This document shows positions 1 to 12,185 of a DNA stretch of 64,000 nt, in pieces. The position numbers and the translations under genes are program-made. The notes beneath the pieces were generated by a model, which was not told the origin of the DNA, made no database searches, and worked only from the letters and a program-made list of their open reading frames with translations. Numbering within the stretch: position 1 is the first letter of the stretch; the number at the start of each line of letters is the position of its first letter. The DNA comes from Hygrophila difformis (lineage: Eukaryota; Streptophyta; Magnoliopsida; Lamiales; Acanthaceae): positions 24,520,444 through 24,584,443 of the forward strand of contig JAOANR010000010.1 in NCBI GenBank assembly GCA_030278955.1. The letters are read 5' to 3'.

Positions 1-1279
1 CCAGCTCCAAGTGAGCATCTCTCTTACTTTTTTTTTCCACTATTGGTGCTTGAAACTCCCTACCAGTCTGTTTGCCATTCATAACCTGAACCAGTTCCAA
101 GTTGTTGGATTTTAAGTGTAATTCTAGGTGTAAGCAACTGCAAACGATTTTATTAATTCACAATCAGAATGTCATACAATTTACAGAAATATCAAAGAGA
201 ATTTAAGAACATCAAACTATTTGTGGTTCAACTTCTTGAACTCTTTTGATTCCTCCAACATTGAATACTCGGAAGTGTATTTGATACTTCCTCTATGGCT
301 CCTTGGGATTTCTGCAGCGTTTTATTGCTGTAGAGTCTTCATCTCCTTGATCACTTCAGCGTCTTTGGTGCTGAATGACTTCCCATCAATGAGTGTATTT
401 TGTGTGACTTCTCGTCCCCTTAATTTGTGAAGGGAGTCTTCCATTTATAGAGAGAATGATAGTGTGTCATGGGTCGATTGTTTATGGGCTGGACCAACCT
501 AATTGTCCATTTGGCTCACTGCATCCCTAAGGTTTATATGACATCTTTTCATTGGGATGTGTGGCACACGGGATTTTCGTTTTGACTTATGTACGTGGCG
601 CTTCATCGGCCCAATATTTATTTAAACATTAATAATTATTTCAAGCATTTAGTTTATTTAAAATGCTTAAAAATTAATTAAATTAATACTTAAAAATACG
701 TGTTGTCTTTTTCTTGACGAACAAAACTTACGTGTTTACAAAGCTTCAATTTCCAAGATGTTGGTTGATTGTACACAAGCAATTGTGCCACACCCAAGTT
801 CCAACCATCTTCCCAACGAGTTCCACAGTAGACGACTGCCTGCCAGCCAGCCACACCATCTTTGGTCCTTGTCCGTCCATCATCACTATTTGCCTTAACC
901 CTCCTCCATGGGCGTTCCCAGTTAATGCCACAAAGACCATCTTTGGCGCGGCGCCCAGCTGCTAGGACCGTATGGCTACCCAATTGTCTAGCTAAGGTGT
1001 GAACCTGCGCCGCATCCACCCTATTCCAACTTATAGTAGTACTGGAGTTGGTTAGCTAGAACTTCACCACACCTGCCTTTTCAGATTGACCAAATGCTAG
1101 TCTCAAATAAGGTTACCCAATGGTCACCCTATTCGGGGACGTGTGCCCTAAATATTGAATAGTCTGCAACGGGTTATTGATATATGGCAAAAGAAAGTAA
1201 GTATTTGGGGTGATGGGTGGGGCAACGTAAGCGACTTAGAGCTACTAGATTAGCAGGTATTGAGAATTGAGATGCCAAT
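1..1279. other. Unassigned sequence at left edge
   Basis: I recognise no gene here. On the minus strand a short open stretch starts with an ATG near 443 and reads about 40 codons before a stop. A second open minus-strand stretch (about 1-145) follows an AG acceptor-like site, so a decayed minus-strand gene running off the left edge is possible but not shown. The stretch 690-1020 is open on both strands but resembles nothing I know. Confidence 0.3.
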
Positions 1280-1289
1280 GGACATGGAG

Positions 1290-1590
1290 AAAACACATTC
1301 TCGTCAACTATCTGATAAAACTCCACAGATGGACTCAATTGTTAGACGATGCCTAAATTGGATTCAAAGAAGTACACGCGACTGGAGTTTGCTGGGAGAC
1401 AGTAACACTAAGTTAAGTCTATCACAGCCTCTACGCTCGCACAGGGAGAAGAATTATTAATTCGGTACTAATGGATATGATGAATTGGGGAATTGTTTGG
1501 AGTCTCCAGGGGTATGTCATTTCAGCAGCAATACAAAAATACTTTGCTAACATCTATATTGCCCAAGGTACCCACCAACCCTCAATCCCT
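1290..1590 (+). mobile_element. Probable LINE reverse transcriptase remnant
   Basis: Conceptual translation in more than one frame gives a short block with the flavour of plant L1-type reverse transcriptase N-terminal regions. It has a WIQRSTRDW-like stretch, then GDSNTKL (compare the usual GDxNTKFFH), a following RR, and later IQKYFANIY (compare the usual YFxNLF). Frames shift at least once and stops interrupt, so this would be a dead fragment. No poly(A) tail or target-site duplication was found. The match is short and could be chance; a protein search against plant LINE ORF2 would decide. Confidence 0.33.
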
Positions 1591-1687
1591 TGGATGACAA
1601 TAGCTTCCAGGCTTGTCATATGCGGCAGCAACTAGGCTAGGCTACTCGAGACTCGAGTAAGTAAAAATGAAATTAGGAAAACATATA

Positions 1688-2143
1688 GTCCCTCTGTCCC
1701 ATTTAATTTGTTTGGTTTGACTTTTGTACACAATCTAATGCACTTTTTCATTCGTTAATATCTCAAAATATGCACAATGAAAAATTATGTAAAATATATA
1801 TTCTAAAACTACGTGATCAAACGATTCTAACAAGACCAACAGCAGTTGGCTTGAGTGGATGGGGGCTCTAGTCGCTTAAGCAAGGTCTCGGGTTCGAGCC
1901 TTGTGTATGCAAAAAACTGCTTTGGGAGAGGCGCCCTTAATTGCCCTTGCAGATCCTCGAGGGATTAGTCTTGGGCCCAATGTGGCCTGGGGATACCCTG
2001 GTATTTACCTAAAAAAACGATTCTAACAAGACCTAAACCGACTATTTTTTTTCAAATATATACATACAATATAATTGAGTCAAAGTCGAACAATGAACAG
2101 TGTCAAAAAGTCAAACAAGACACGTTGGGCGGGACAGAGGGAG
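1688..2143. mobile_element. Stowaway-type MITE, split by a SINE
   Basis: The left end reads GTCCCTCTGTCCC and the right end GGGACAGAGGGAG, near-perfect terminal inverted repeats of the Stowaway (Tc1/mariner-derived) type. TA dinucleotides lie directly outside both ends (1686-1687 and 2144-2145). Short inner arms also pair, with GTTTGGTTTGAC on the left and GTCAAAC on the right. Without the internal SINE and its duplicated target the MITE would be about 260 bp, a normal size. There is no coding capacity, as expected for a non-autonomous element. Confidence 0.72.
1838..2014 (+). mobile_element. tRNA-derived SINE with 19-bp target-site duplication
   Basis: A 177-bp body lies between two identical 19-bp direct repeats (1819-1837 and 2015-2033, core ACGATTCTAACAAGACC). 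The head holds a pol III promoter: a box A-like TGGCTTGAGTGG and a perfect box B GGTTCGAGCC about 45 bp downstream. The remaining 3' part is unrelated to tRNA, and the body ends in a short A run. Long identical flanking repeats are the signature of LINE-mediated retroposition. It lies inside the Stowaway MITE and so inserted after it. The family was not identified. Confidence 0.78.
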
Positions 2144-2145
2144 TA

Positions 2146-3162
2146 TTTAAGAGCATGGCTCCACTGAAGGCCCCTGCCCGGATATGGATTACATGGAACT
2201 TTCTATAGAACAATTGGTAGTGGTGGGAGATCGGATTTGCTGCTTTCTTCGTGATATATTTCAGCCAACACAATGGCTTAGAGATATTAACCAAACCTAG
2301 TTGTGCTAATACCCAAAGTTTCAAATCCTACTTCAATCATGCAGTTCCGACCTACTATTAGCCTTCAAAATATTACAACATTGGCAAGCCCTGTTGCAGC
2401 AACAAAGACAAGGTACTGTAACGAAGTGTAATAAAAGTAAGGGCTCGGAGGAGGAACAACAGAAAATAGAAGAAGAGGAGGGTTCGGACGGACAGTACAA
2501 AAGAGAAGAAGAGAGGGTTCCCGAGTCGTTCAATGTACTGGACTAAAGAACTGGTTCTGTGAGAGGAATCGAAGTTCTCCAGGTTTCAACGGGTTATCTG
2601 CATATAGAGTTGCAGAGACAGGAATCAATGGCAATGGCAGTGGGGAGACGAGAGAGTGAGGGAGCTCTGATTTGTTCTCCATAATGGCAGCAAAGGTTGT
2701 ATTTATAGGACATGAGAAAGACTCGATTCCCTATTCTTGATGCTGTTCAGATCCAAGAAAAGAGAAAGAATGGCTGGCTACCCACTCCATTTGCTCAGAT
2801 CCGATAAACTCTCAACAGATCTCAAACTCCGTCGTTTCTCTCGACTTGGTAAAATCTCTACATGATGGCTTTTACAATACTTTAAATTAGGTAAACGATC
2901 CCCAGATATTGTAAAATCCTATCCACATGTACCACTGAGTAGTCCAATGCCTCAAACTCGTGGCGCGCGCTACGCTGCGCGCGCCATAGGGAGTAGGATT
3001 TGTGGCGCGATGCCATGAGCGTAGAGCCGGGGAGTAGGGTTTATGAGGCGATGATATGTATTTTATCGTATGAATATTAACAACATGATGTACGATTTTT
3101 GACATGCATCGTTATTAAACACTCCATTACAAAACAAACACAAATATGTCCGAAGATCCCAG
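2146..3162. other. Unassigned intergenic sequence
   Basis: No convincing gene is visible. The only unusual content is a GC-rich patch with a near-perfect palindrome at about 2960-2985 in otherwise AT-rich DNA (see findings). The end of this stretch is the left flank of the Sirevirus insertion; its last five bases (3163-3167, AAATT) are the target-site duplication. Confidence 0.4.
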
Positions 3163-3167
3163 AAATT

Positions 3168-4179
3168 TGTTGAGTCTAGTGTTTTGTGGGAAGTTCGAAC
3201 CGATGATTGAACTCAGGTAGTTAGGACTTCTTCTGTTGCATCTGTGTTCAGCGCGACCTTGGAGTGGAAGTTCGCTGAGATCAAGATCGAGATTGGGGTC
3301 CAAAGGCTCTTTCTGATTAGAATAGGCATAGAGTAATATTTCTTGCAAGGATTGTCTATCTTCTTATGAAAAGAGCTGTTACTCACAAACCCAAATCTCC
3401 CCAACGGCTACTTCCCAAAATGGAAAAATTATTCAAATCCGTTGAGTATTTTTGGGTTTAAGAAGAAGTGTTCCAAGAGAGGAGAGCAGAGATTTCATAA
3501 TTCATTCTTAGAGATATTCGAAAGCTCTCAACTGTGCTATTGTCAAAAGTCATCTCTCTAGTCGATCGACAGCCAAAGTGTGCACTGAGATTTCTGTCTA
3601 AGCTGTGAGATCGACGAAGCCTTGAACAAAGCTCTCATTGCTTTCGTACTCAGAGATTCCTTAAGTGTTTTCGTGAGAGACGATTAAGGAAGTTCAAGGC
3701 TTGACCAGGAGAAACACCTCAAAGTATTATTACTCTCATATTACAGAGGAAGTGTTTCGCAGGCTGCTACAAGTGGAGCTCAAGACAGGCGGCTTTGAGG
3801 ATTGAAGTAGAAAGGGTTTTTCTACACCAAAGGGTGGAGGCTGTTTGGTCACCACAATCTTCCACTTGGAGCTTGGAGTGAAGACACTTTACATATTTTG
3901 CTATTGTGTGTGGTTGTTTGCCATTGGTTAACACATAGTAAAATATCCTCCTAGATTGGTATCCCCCAGACGTAGGCCGAAGGTCGAACTGGGTCATCAA
4001 CTTGCTGTGTCTCATTTACTCTTTATACATGTTTATTTCAAGCATTACATTATTCCGCTGTGCATGATTCTGTGTTTACACTGAGTTGTTTGATAAGTGT
4101 GTTCATTGTGTTAGTTTGAACTTCGTTCATTGAACCACTGGTATAAAGAGTTGAACTTGCGTGAGCTGGGAACCTAACA
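3168..4179 (+). repeat. 5' LTR of Sirevirus element
   Basis: This 1012-bp copy matches 19326-20337 over its whole length, with about 20 substitutions by eye and no length change. It starts TG and ends CA, as LTRs do. The U3 promoter and R boundaries were not resolved. Confidence 0.93.
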
Positions 4180-4181
4180 AG

Positions 4182-4194
4182 TGGTATCAGAGCC
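4182..4194 (+). promoter_or_regulatory. Primer-binding site, tRNA-iMet
   Basis: TGGTATCAGAGCC lies two bases after the 5' LTR. This is the standard plant Copia primer-binding site, complementary to the 3' end of initiator methionine tRNA, where minus-strand DNA synthesis starts. Confidence 0.92.
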
Positions 4195-4226
4195 ACACTC
4201 TGTCTTAGAGAGATCCCTGACGCAAG

Positions 4227-6165
4227 ATGAGTCACAAGTGGAACTTCAGTCAACCTCCTCTCCTGGATGGAAGCAACTTTTCTTTCTGGAAAAACAAGAT
4301 GAGAACTTACCTGATGTTTATTGATGATCAAGCCTGGGATGCGGTTCTTGAGAAATATGTAGCCCCCACTGTCACTGCTGATGGGACTACCAAGCCTAAA
4401 GACAAGAAGGAATGGACTGTTGCTGAGAAAACCGCCTCCAACATGAACTCAAAGGCTCTTCACGCCATCTTTAGTGCAGTATCAGACGATCAATACTGTC
4501 TAATCTCTACCTGCACCACAACTTTTGAAGCTTGGGAAATCTTGGTAAACTCTCACGAAGGGTCTGCCTCAGTAAGAACTTCTAAGATTATTTCTATTAA
4601 AGCTCTTTTTCATAAACTTGCTATGGATGAGCATGAAACTATTAATTGCTACTTTGGTAGAATCCGTACTCTAACAAACCAAGCCCATCAGCTTGGTATG
4701 ATCTACTCCGCTCAGGAGATAGTGAGGAAAATTGTAGGTACTCTTCCGGAACGCTTCAATGCTAAGATTGCTGCCTTGGAACTCCAGAAGGACTATGCTA
4801 ATATTTCTGTAGATGAGCTCATGGGAATACTTCAGTCTTGGGAGATGGACCACTGCAAAAAATTTACTGGAAAGGCTGTTGCCTTCAAGACAGAGTCCAA
4901 ACCCCAGACTGAACCACCTGCTGGTGAACCAGATTCTGATGTCGATGAAGAGGATCTTATTCTGTTGTCCAAAAAGGTTGCTAGAATTCTTAGAGATAAG
5001 AAGTCTAAGCTATTCTACAACAAGAAGGGTGAAGGCTCTTCCAGCAAGAGGACTGAAAGGCACAAGGGTGAGAAAGGCTCCAAGAAGTCCCCCAAGGAAT
5101 CTTCTGAGTCCAAAGGGCTCCAATGCTATGAATGCAAAGGCTTTGGACATGTGAGAGCTGACTGTGGTAATTTGAAAAACAAGTCCTCCAATTCAGAGAA
5201 GACTCTCTGTGCAACCTTCAGTGAAGAAGAGGAAATCAACTCCAGTGAAAGTGAGGATGAAACAGGAGTTGCCTTTGCAGGGTCATGGGACTCTGATTCT
5301 GAGTCAGAAGTTGATGAAGGTAACCCTTCTTCCTGTGTCACTCCGTTTATTGCTGATGAAGTTTCTTGTTCCTCCTCTAACAGGGAAGATGTAGACAAAG
5401 TTGAATCGCTTGTCAAACAACTTGAAGAGTTGCGAGGGAAGCTTAGAGAATCTGATGGTCAACTAGAAGGTGCTATGATCGAATTGATAGAGCTGAGAAA
5501 AGAACATGCTGAACTGAGTGAGAAACATGAGGATCTCAGATGTCAATTCCATTCAAGGTGGGAAGAACTTCGCAGCATAGAAGACAGACGAGATGAGTTA
5601 GAATTTCTTGTTGCTCGATTGGAACCCAGCATGATTGACTATGGTGTAAGGGTGGATGAGCTATCATGCCAAGTCGATGCACTCACCACTGACAATGGTG
5701 TCCTTGCCAGTCAAGTCTCTGAACTCACTGCTCAACGAGATAACTTCCAACAAGAAGTAATTGTTCAGTGCGAGCAAGTGTTCAGTCTCACTACTGTGAA
5801 TGGTGCCCTAATCGAATAAGTTGCTGCCCTCACCAGTCAAAGACGTGATCTCCAGGATCAAGTGGAAAGCTTATCTCTGCAGATTGAAGAACTCAATGCC
5901 AAGGTCAAAAACTCTGAAGATCTTGCCAACCGTCTAAACAAGGGAAAGGATGTGCTCTCCGAAATACTCTCTTCCTCCAAAGCTCATGGCGACAGAAGGG
6001 GAATTGGATTTATTCAAGGAAGCAGTAGCTCCAAGGACAGAGTATTCGTCAAGGAAGGACATTCTTCAGAAGAAAGCTCAGACAAGTCTCCTAAGAAGGA
6101 ATCGACTCGTGTAAAGCAGGCTAAGAAAGGGAAATCGAAAAAAACCTCACTCACCTGCTGTCCCC
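4227..6165 (+). pseudogene. Sirevirus gag region (nonsense and frameshift)
   Basis: The ORF starts with ATG 47 bp after the LTR. The first 250 residues resemble the plant Copia gag core (DUF4219/UBN2 type: LLDGSNFSFWKNKM near the start, later LTNQAHQLG and an LPERF-like motif). A CX2CX4HX4C zinc knuckle (CYECKGFGHVRADC) is encoded at 5124-5165. An acidic stretch and long coiled-coil-like sequence rich in Glu, Leu and Lys follow, typical of the large Sirevirus gag. The frame is broken by TAA at 5817-5819. It then continues in the same frame to about 6140, where a one-base shift near an A run moves it into the pol frame. Gag normally forms the particle and binds RNA; this copy cannot be made whole. 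Confidence 0.88.
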
Positions 6166-7206
6166 TTGGAATGTGGATACTGCAAGACCTTTGATCACAG
6201 AACTGACTCCTGTCGACTCCTTGCCAGAGATGTTGTTTCAGGAAGACCTATGATATGGCCAAGTGAAGAACTCAAGAAGAGCATGTTCAGAAGAGAATGG
6301 CGGATCAAAGGAGCCTTCCTGTGCAACATGTCTTTCCACTCAGTTGGCAAATCTGGAAAGAAGATGTGTTGGTATTTTGATAGCGGTTGTTCCAGACACA
6401 TGACGGGTGACAAAGATCTTCTATCTGATTTCCAAAAGATAGATGGAGGCTATGTCATCTTTGGTGATGATGGTAGAGGAAAGGTAGCAGGTCAAGGTTC
6501 AATCAGAGACAAAGGACTTCTGACTCTTAATCCTGTCTACTATGTTGAAGGTTTGTGTGCTAATCTCATTAGCATCAGCCAGTTGTGCGACAACAAAATG
6601 AAAGTATGCTTTGATTGGGATCAGTGTGAAGTTCTTAACTCTAGATATGAATGTGTATTGAGAGGACTTCGGTCCAAGAATAACTGCTATACTCTGGCAC
6701 AATCTTGTTTTCTTAGTGAAAGTGCAGGTCCTGTTCAAGCCCAGCTTTGGCATGAGAGATTAGGACATCTCAACTTCAAGGATTTGATCAAGCTCAGCAA
6801 ATCTGGTGCTACGAAAGGCCTTCCTCGATTGAAGAAGTCTGATGCTGAGTTCTGTGATGATTGTGCAAAAAACAAACAGCATAAGGCTTCGCATAAGGCG
6901 ATCGAGCAGTCTGGTTCAACCCAATGCCTAGAACTCATACATATGGACCTCTTTGGCCCAACTGATGTAAAGAGTCTGGGAGGTAAGCACTATGTTCTCG
7001 TCTGTGTTGATGACTTCTCTAGATATACATGGGTTTCCTTTCTCAGGGAAAAGAGTGAAGCACTTGAGGCATTCATCAAACTTCACAACCAAATCACGAC
7101 TGAGAAAGACTGTAAAGTCAAGAGAATCAGGAGTGACCACGGTGGTGAATTTCAGAGCCAAATGTTTGAAGACTTCTGCAGTCATCATGGGATAAAGCAT
7201 GAGTTC
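6166..7206 (+). pseudogene. Sirevirus pol, 5' part: protease and integrase N-terminal half
   Basis: A second CX2CX4HX4C knuckle (CGYCKTFDHRTDSC) comes first. The retroviral-type aspartic protease follows with FDSGCSRHMTG and an IS(I)SQLCD-like segment. The integrase zinc region comes next (LWHERLGH, then CDDCAKNKQHK), and then the start of the integrase core with HMDLFGP (first catalytic Asp) and RSDHGGEF (second catalytic Asp). The frame is cut at 7206 by the nested Gypsy element and resumes at 13889 after a repeated AGTTC. It is the direct continuation of the gag frame after the shift near 6140. Confidence 0.9.
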
Positions 7207-8085
7207 TGATGTATGCAAGCAAAAAATTGGGGAAACAAGCAACAAAAGCAAAACAAAGGATAGGGCAAGTATGATGTATGCAAGCAAGAAATGGGAAAAC
7301 AAGCAACAAAAGCAAAACAAAGGATAGGGCAAGTGGGTTCAATGAAATAATGGGTTTTGATCAAGTAAACTTGATATGAGGATCAAGCTCCCAAGAACTA
7401 AACCTAAAATGCATCAATGAACATACTTAACTCAATCAAAACTTGCAATCTAATTGAGTAAGACGAACCTAACACAAATTCAATGTGAATAGACCCGGTT
7501 TTGATGTGGAAATCAAGTAACCCTTGATCCCCAAGATGATCAACCTTTGATACCCTCAAAAGATGAAAAAAAGAAAGATAAATTTTGATAGTTGAATTAT
7601 GTTTGATCCTTCCCCAATCCTAATATATAACCATAGGAACAAGAAATGCAATTACCAAGAAATACTAAGGTAGAAATGAGATTTAAGCCTAACATAATGA
7701 TTCCAAGATAAATCTAGTGAATACCAATTGAAATTACATGGAACAAGTGGGGAAGAAAATGAAATAAGCTAAAATAGGGTAATGGGGGTCGGATCCCTCT
7801 TGTGCGTGCCCACGCCCAAGGCCAAAAATATTCATGCCTCCTTTCTTCAATTCACTAACAAACCAGTTTAATTTCTCCTCTTGCGCGTGCCCACGACCAA
7901 GGCCAAAAATGTGTCTGCCTCCTTTCTTCAATGCACCAACAAAGGGGCGCCCAAGGTGATCTATCTTGCTTCGGTTTGGCTTCGTTTCGATCCCGGTGTT
8001 GGTTATTGCTTCATGGGTGAGCTTGGCAATGATGTAGCTCATGTAACCTTCACCCTCAAGCTTCTTCAATATGGTGGTCACACCA
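7207..8085 (-). repeat. 3' LTR of nested Gypsy-like element
   Basis: This 879-bp LTR matches 13014-13888. Its first 129 bases on the plus strand are a tandem pair of about 65 bp (7207-7271 and 7272-7335), also present in the other LTR. Minus-strand reading through this LTR encodes the last part of the element's long ORF, including a repeated [10 protein letters not shown] motif. Confidence 0.9.
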
Positions 8086-11000
8086 TCTCCCCCTCCTTTA
8101 GAGCTTGGTTGTTCCACCAACCTACAATATAAGAAAATTCCCAGGTTAGTTTCTCTCAAATAAATATAGCCTTGACTTATGAACTCAAACTCACAAAATT
8201 TCAAGTCAAGTAAATCATAAAATTCCACATGTAAGGGTTCATACAAGTCACTCACAACAAATCCCATGAAATCCAAATTTGACATGCTCCCGGGGCCAAT
8301 TTTCTCCCATAAATGACCCGAAAAATGGTGAAATTCTAAGATCAAGTTCATTCCCTCAAAACTTTGGTTCCAAAAGTCTCCAAAAGTTATTAATGATTCA
8401 TCCATGACCTCAAAAGAAAGGTATTTCACAGATTTTAGAAATAGAGCATGAAATGTCCAATTTTCTTCAGAAAAGACTGATTTTTCGAACAAACTTGCAC
8501 AAAACACAAAGTAGGCATGTTTTGTCATATTTCTTTTCACCAACACATCATAAAAATTATGGTTAAGCTCACAAAAAACAGAAACCTTCAAATCCTCATC
8601 ATTCATCAATTTTGACATATTTTTCTCAAGCATTTTGCTACCGAAATTGTCCCAAAATGATTGAAATTTGAAAAAATGCTTTCTTACCTCCAAGTCTTCA
8701 TTTTTATAAAATCTTACCATCACTTGGGACTTATGTAGGTCATCCAAACCTGAAGTTTCCTCATCTCCAAACCATTTCTCTTTTAAGAGCAAAAGATTAT
8801 AGTTCGAGCTTTTTTGTTCTCCTTCTCCAATTCCTACAACACAAAGTACCAAACTCGACTTTCCAGCGAGATCATCAGTAATATCTATGTCACCAAGATT
8901 AGAAATCCAAAATTGAATTAAAGAATTCAAAGCACTTTGTAACTTACGAGCTCGACTACGTGTAATAGGTCCAATTGGCATCATCGTCGGCTCTTTGTCA
9001 CTCTTGTCCTTGATCTCTTCTTGGCCTTCTTGCTCCACTTCCTTCACGACCATCTCCTCATCACCTACATCAAATGGAGACAAATCAGCAACATTAAAGG
9101 TTGCATGAACACCATACTCACCGGGTAGGTCGAGACGATAGGCATTGTCATTAATTCTCTCCAACACTTGAAATGGGCCATCTCCTCTTGGTTGGAGCTT
9201 GGATTTCCTTTGACTTGGGAACCTCTCCTTGCGAAGGTGCAACCATACCCATTCTCCAGGTTGGAACACCACATGCTTCTGCCCTCGATTCTTTTGCCTC
9301 TCATACACCTTGACCATCTTCTCCAAATGAGCTTTAACCTCCAAATGCATCTTTTTCACCTTGTCAGCTCGATCCCTGAAATTCATGTTAGAATGCTCAT
9401 TGAGAAGCAATGACAACAAGTCAGTGCGGGACTGGGGATTATAATCATACTCAATTTTGAGGTTCATAAACTGAATTCTCAACTCAAGTAGATCAAAATA
9501 ATTCCAATGAAGCTTATCAAATCCAAAAGTCATCACATTCACAAAATTCAACCATGGGCCACTCAAAATCAAATTTTCATGACAATTCCTTATCTTTTTC
9601 TTCATGCATGCACAAATCTCAAAGTTTAAGTCCAAAAACTGAACTTCCAATTCAAGGATATCATCAAAATTCCCATCAAGTTCACAAAAATCAGAAATCA
9701 TCAAATGATTATCAAGCATGAGGTTTTGCCTACTCTCTCCATGCCTATTCTTATAAAAATAGTCCAAAACTTGGTTAAAATGGGAAGCTGGTACTATTAC
9801 CTCAAGGTCTTCATTCATATGAAATCTTACCAACTTTTGAAGCTTGTTTCTATCACTCAAACATGGACTCTTCTCAGCCCTTGAAACTCTAGTCCCCATG
9901 ATCCACGATTTGGAATCGAGGCTTGGTTCTTCTCCTCTACCTCCTACATCGCGATGTACCAATCTTGGCCCTCTATCATAATCATTAGTAGCATCTATAT
10001 TTCTAAAATTAAAAGTCCAAGTTTGATCATAAGGAAATAAAGCACTTTGTATCTTACAATAATGCCCAATAGACACCACCATTAGTTCCTTGTCCTTCAT
10101 AGCCTCAAATTCTCCATGGTCTTCTTGTTGTGCTTCAAGTATGTTCTCCTTGTGAAGATGTAGCCATGGCCATCCTCCAGGTACCTCCTTTGGTAATATA
10201 TCTTCATAAACCTGCAAAACAAAGCCCCTATCGGGTGGAAGATCAAGTTTAGTATCCCTTGAGTAAGAATCTTCCTCACCCTCTCCTTTACTCTCTTGTT
10301 TTGACTCTTTCAACTCACTTAACTCACCTCTTGATTCTCTCAAATTTTTATTCTCAACACTCTTGTTCTTTTCTTTCCTCTCATTTTTGTTTCCCACATC
10401 ATTCTTTTCACACTCATTTTTCTTCTCAAGCTCATATTTCTTTTATTTTTCCTTCATCTCACTCACATATTGCCTATGTAGAAAGGCTTGGTCCTCCTCA
10501 ACTGCTTTCACTGACAAAGCTTTGATCACCACATCATTTCCATCCTTCTTGATAGTGACCCGATTAGCAAATCCATCATAGACAATCCTTTTGTCATATT
10601 GCCATGGCCTTCCCAAAAGTATGTGGCAAGCTTGCATAGGCACCACATCACAAGTGACTTGGTCCTCATATCCTCTCATCTTGATGGGAAAGGTAGCTTG
10701 CTTCCTAACTCCCATTTCTCCACTTTGGCTCAACCATTGCAACTTGTATGGATCGGGATGTTGTGATGTCGGCAGCCCTAAGAACTTCACCATCATCTCA
10801 CTAACAATGTTGGCACAACTCCCATTGTCAATGATGACACTACAAATCTTGCCATTCACCTCACAACGGCAATGGAAGATGTTGTCTCTTTGCTCCCTCG
10901 AATCATCTTTGGCAATCCTTGTGCTCAAACTCCTCAATGAAACACAATTGAGATTAGGGAAATCTCTATCTCCATTCTCACTACTATCTTCCTCAACATC

Positions 11001-12185
11001 CTCTAGTACCTCATTCGGTTCCTCCTCATCTTCTTTCTCCGACTCCGAATAGTACTCTCCCGAGGCATCCACAATCATCACCCTCTTGTTAGGACACTTT
11101 TTAGCATAGTGTCCTCTTCCTTGGCATTTGAAACATCTAACATCTCGGTGTCTCTCAACATTAGGCACTTGATTAGGTGTTTGCACAACTTTCCCTTTGT
11201 CATCACGCTTGTACTCTTGGCCTCTTCCTCTTTCATTCCCTCCATGTGGCTTCTTGTACTCCACATAAGTCTTTTCATACTCAACTTGAGGCTTTTTAGC
11301 ATTTTCATCTTTCGTGTAATCCTTAGAATAGGATTTAACCATTTTGCCTCTTCTCTTGGCTTGGCCCTCCAACTCTGTGGCCATGTGGTAGGCTTCACTC
11401 ACCGTTTCCAAGTTATGAAGAGTCATAACATCGGAGTATTCATAATGTAGGCCAGAAATGAACCTTGACACCGTGTTTTATTCTTCTTCATCAATTTTGG
11501 CTCTAGTCATCAAAGTCTCCATCTCCTTGAAGTACTCATCCACACTCATTTGGCCTTGAGTGAGTTGTTGCAAACTCTTGTAGCTAGTTCTCTTATATTG
11601 CTTTGGCACAAACCTCTCCTTCATTGCCATTTTCAAGCCATTCCAAGATACAATTCTCCCAATTGCTCCTCTCCTAGCCTTGAGCTCTCTATGTTGCCAC
11701 CATTCTAAAGCATAGCCCGTGAACTCCAAAACAGTACATCTAACCTTTTCATTCTCCGGCATGGGTGTTTGCAAGAAAAACAACTCCATCTTCTTCTCCC
11801 AATTGAGATATACATCGGGGTCACTTGATCCGTCGAAAGGTGGGATGCTGACCCTGTAGTTGGAGTTGAAGTTGTTGTTGTTGTTCCTCCTTTGGGGACC
11901 TTGGCGGTTACCTCCTCGATAACCCCTCCCATCATATGAGTCTTGCCCCTCCGACTCATCTCCCAAGCCATCAAACTCTTCTTCTTGTTCCTCATTCCTT
12001 TCCTCATAATCCTCATATTTTCTTCTTTGTCTTGGAGGTCTCTCTCTTGTTTCCCGGACTCGACTATTCTCCTCTATAGTAGCTAGGCGGTTCCCGAAGC
12101 CTCCAATTACATCCATCACTTGAGCCAATTGGTGGCTCACATCCTCCAAGGTGATCTTCTTCCCTGCACTTGAATCCTCCGCCAT
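7734..12185 (-). pseudogene. Gypsy gag-protease ORF with integrase-tail remnants, no RT
   Basis: One minus-strand frame of almost 1500 codons is interrupted only by in-frame TAA stops near 11476 and 10441. The likely start is ATG at 12185 (MAEDSSAGKK). In order it encodes a Gypsy gag core (WEKKMELFF, ALEWWQH, WNGLKMAMKERFVP), then a CX2CX4HX4C knuckle (CFKCQGRGHYAKKC). An aspartic protease follows (VIIDNGSCANIV, later LLGRPW, with DNG where DTG/DSG is usual). A long Asp/Glu/Phe-rich stretch comes next, then an integrase C-terminal tail (HATFNVADLSPF, GPITRSRARKLQ). An earlier stretch near residue 60 of the third segment looks like a diverged second copy of that tail. The frame ends inside the 3' LTR. 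No RT motif (YxDD type) is present. Confidence 0.82.
8086..8099 (-). promoter_or_regulatory. Polypurine tract of nested element
   Basis: TCTCCCCCTCCTTT on the plus strand is the purine run AAAGGAGGGGGAGA on the element's coding strand. It directly abuts the 3' LTR, where plus-strand DNA synthesis would be primed. Confidence 0.85.

Noticed and set aside
690..1019. Minus-strand ORF of 109 codons
   Set aside because: No recognisable domain, overlapping open frame on the other strand, and no splice or promoter context.
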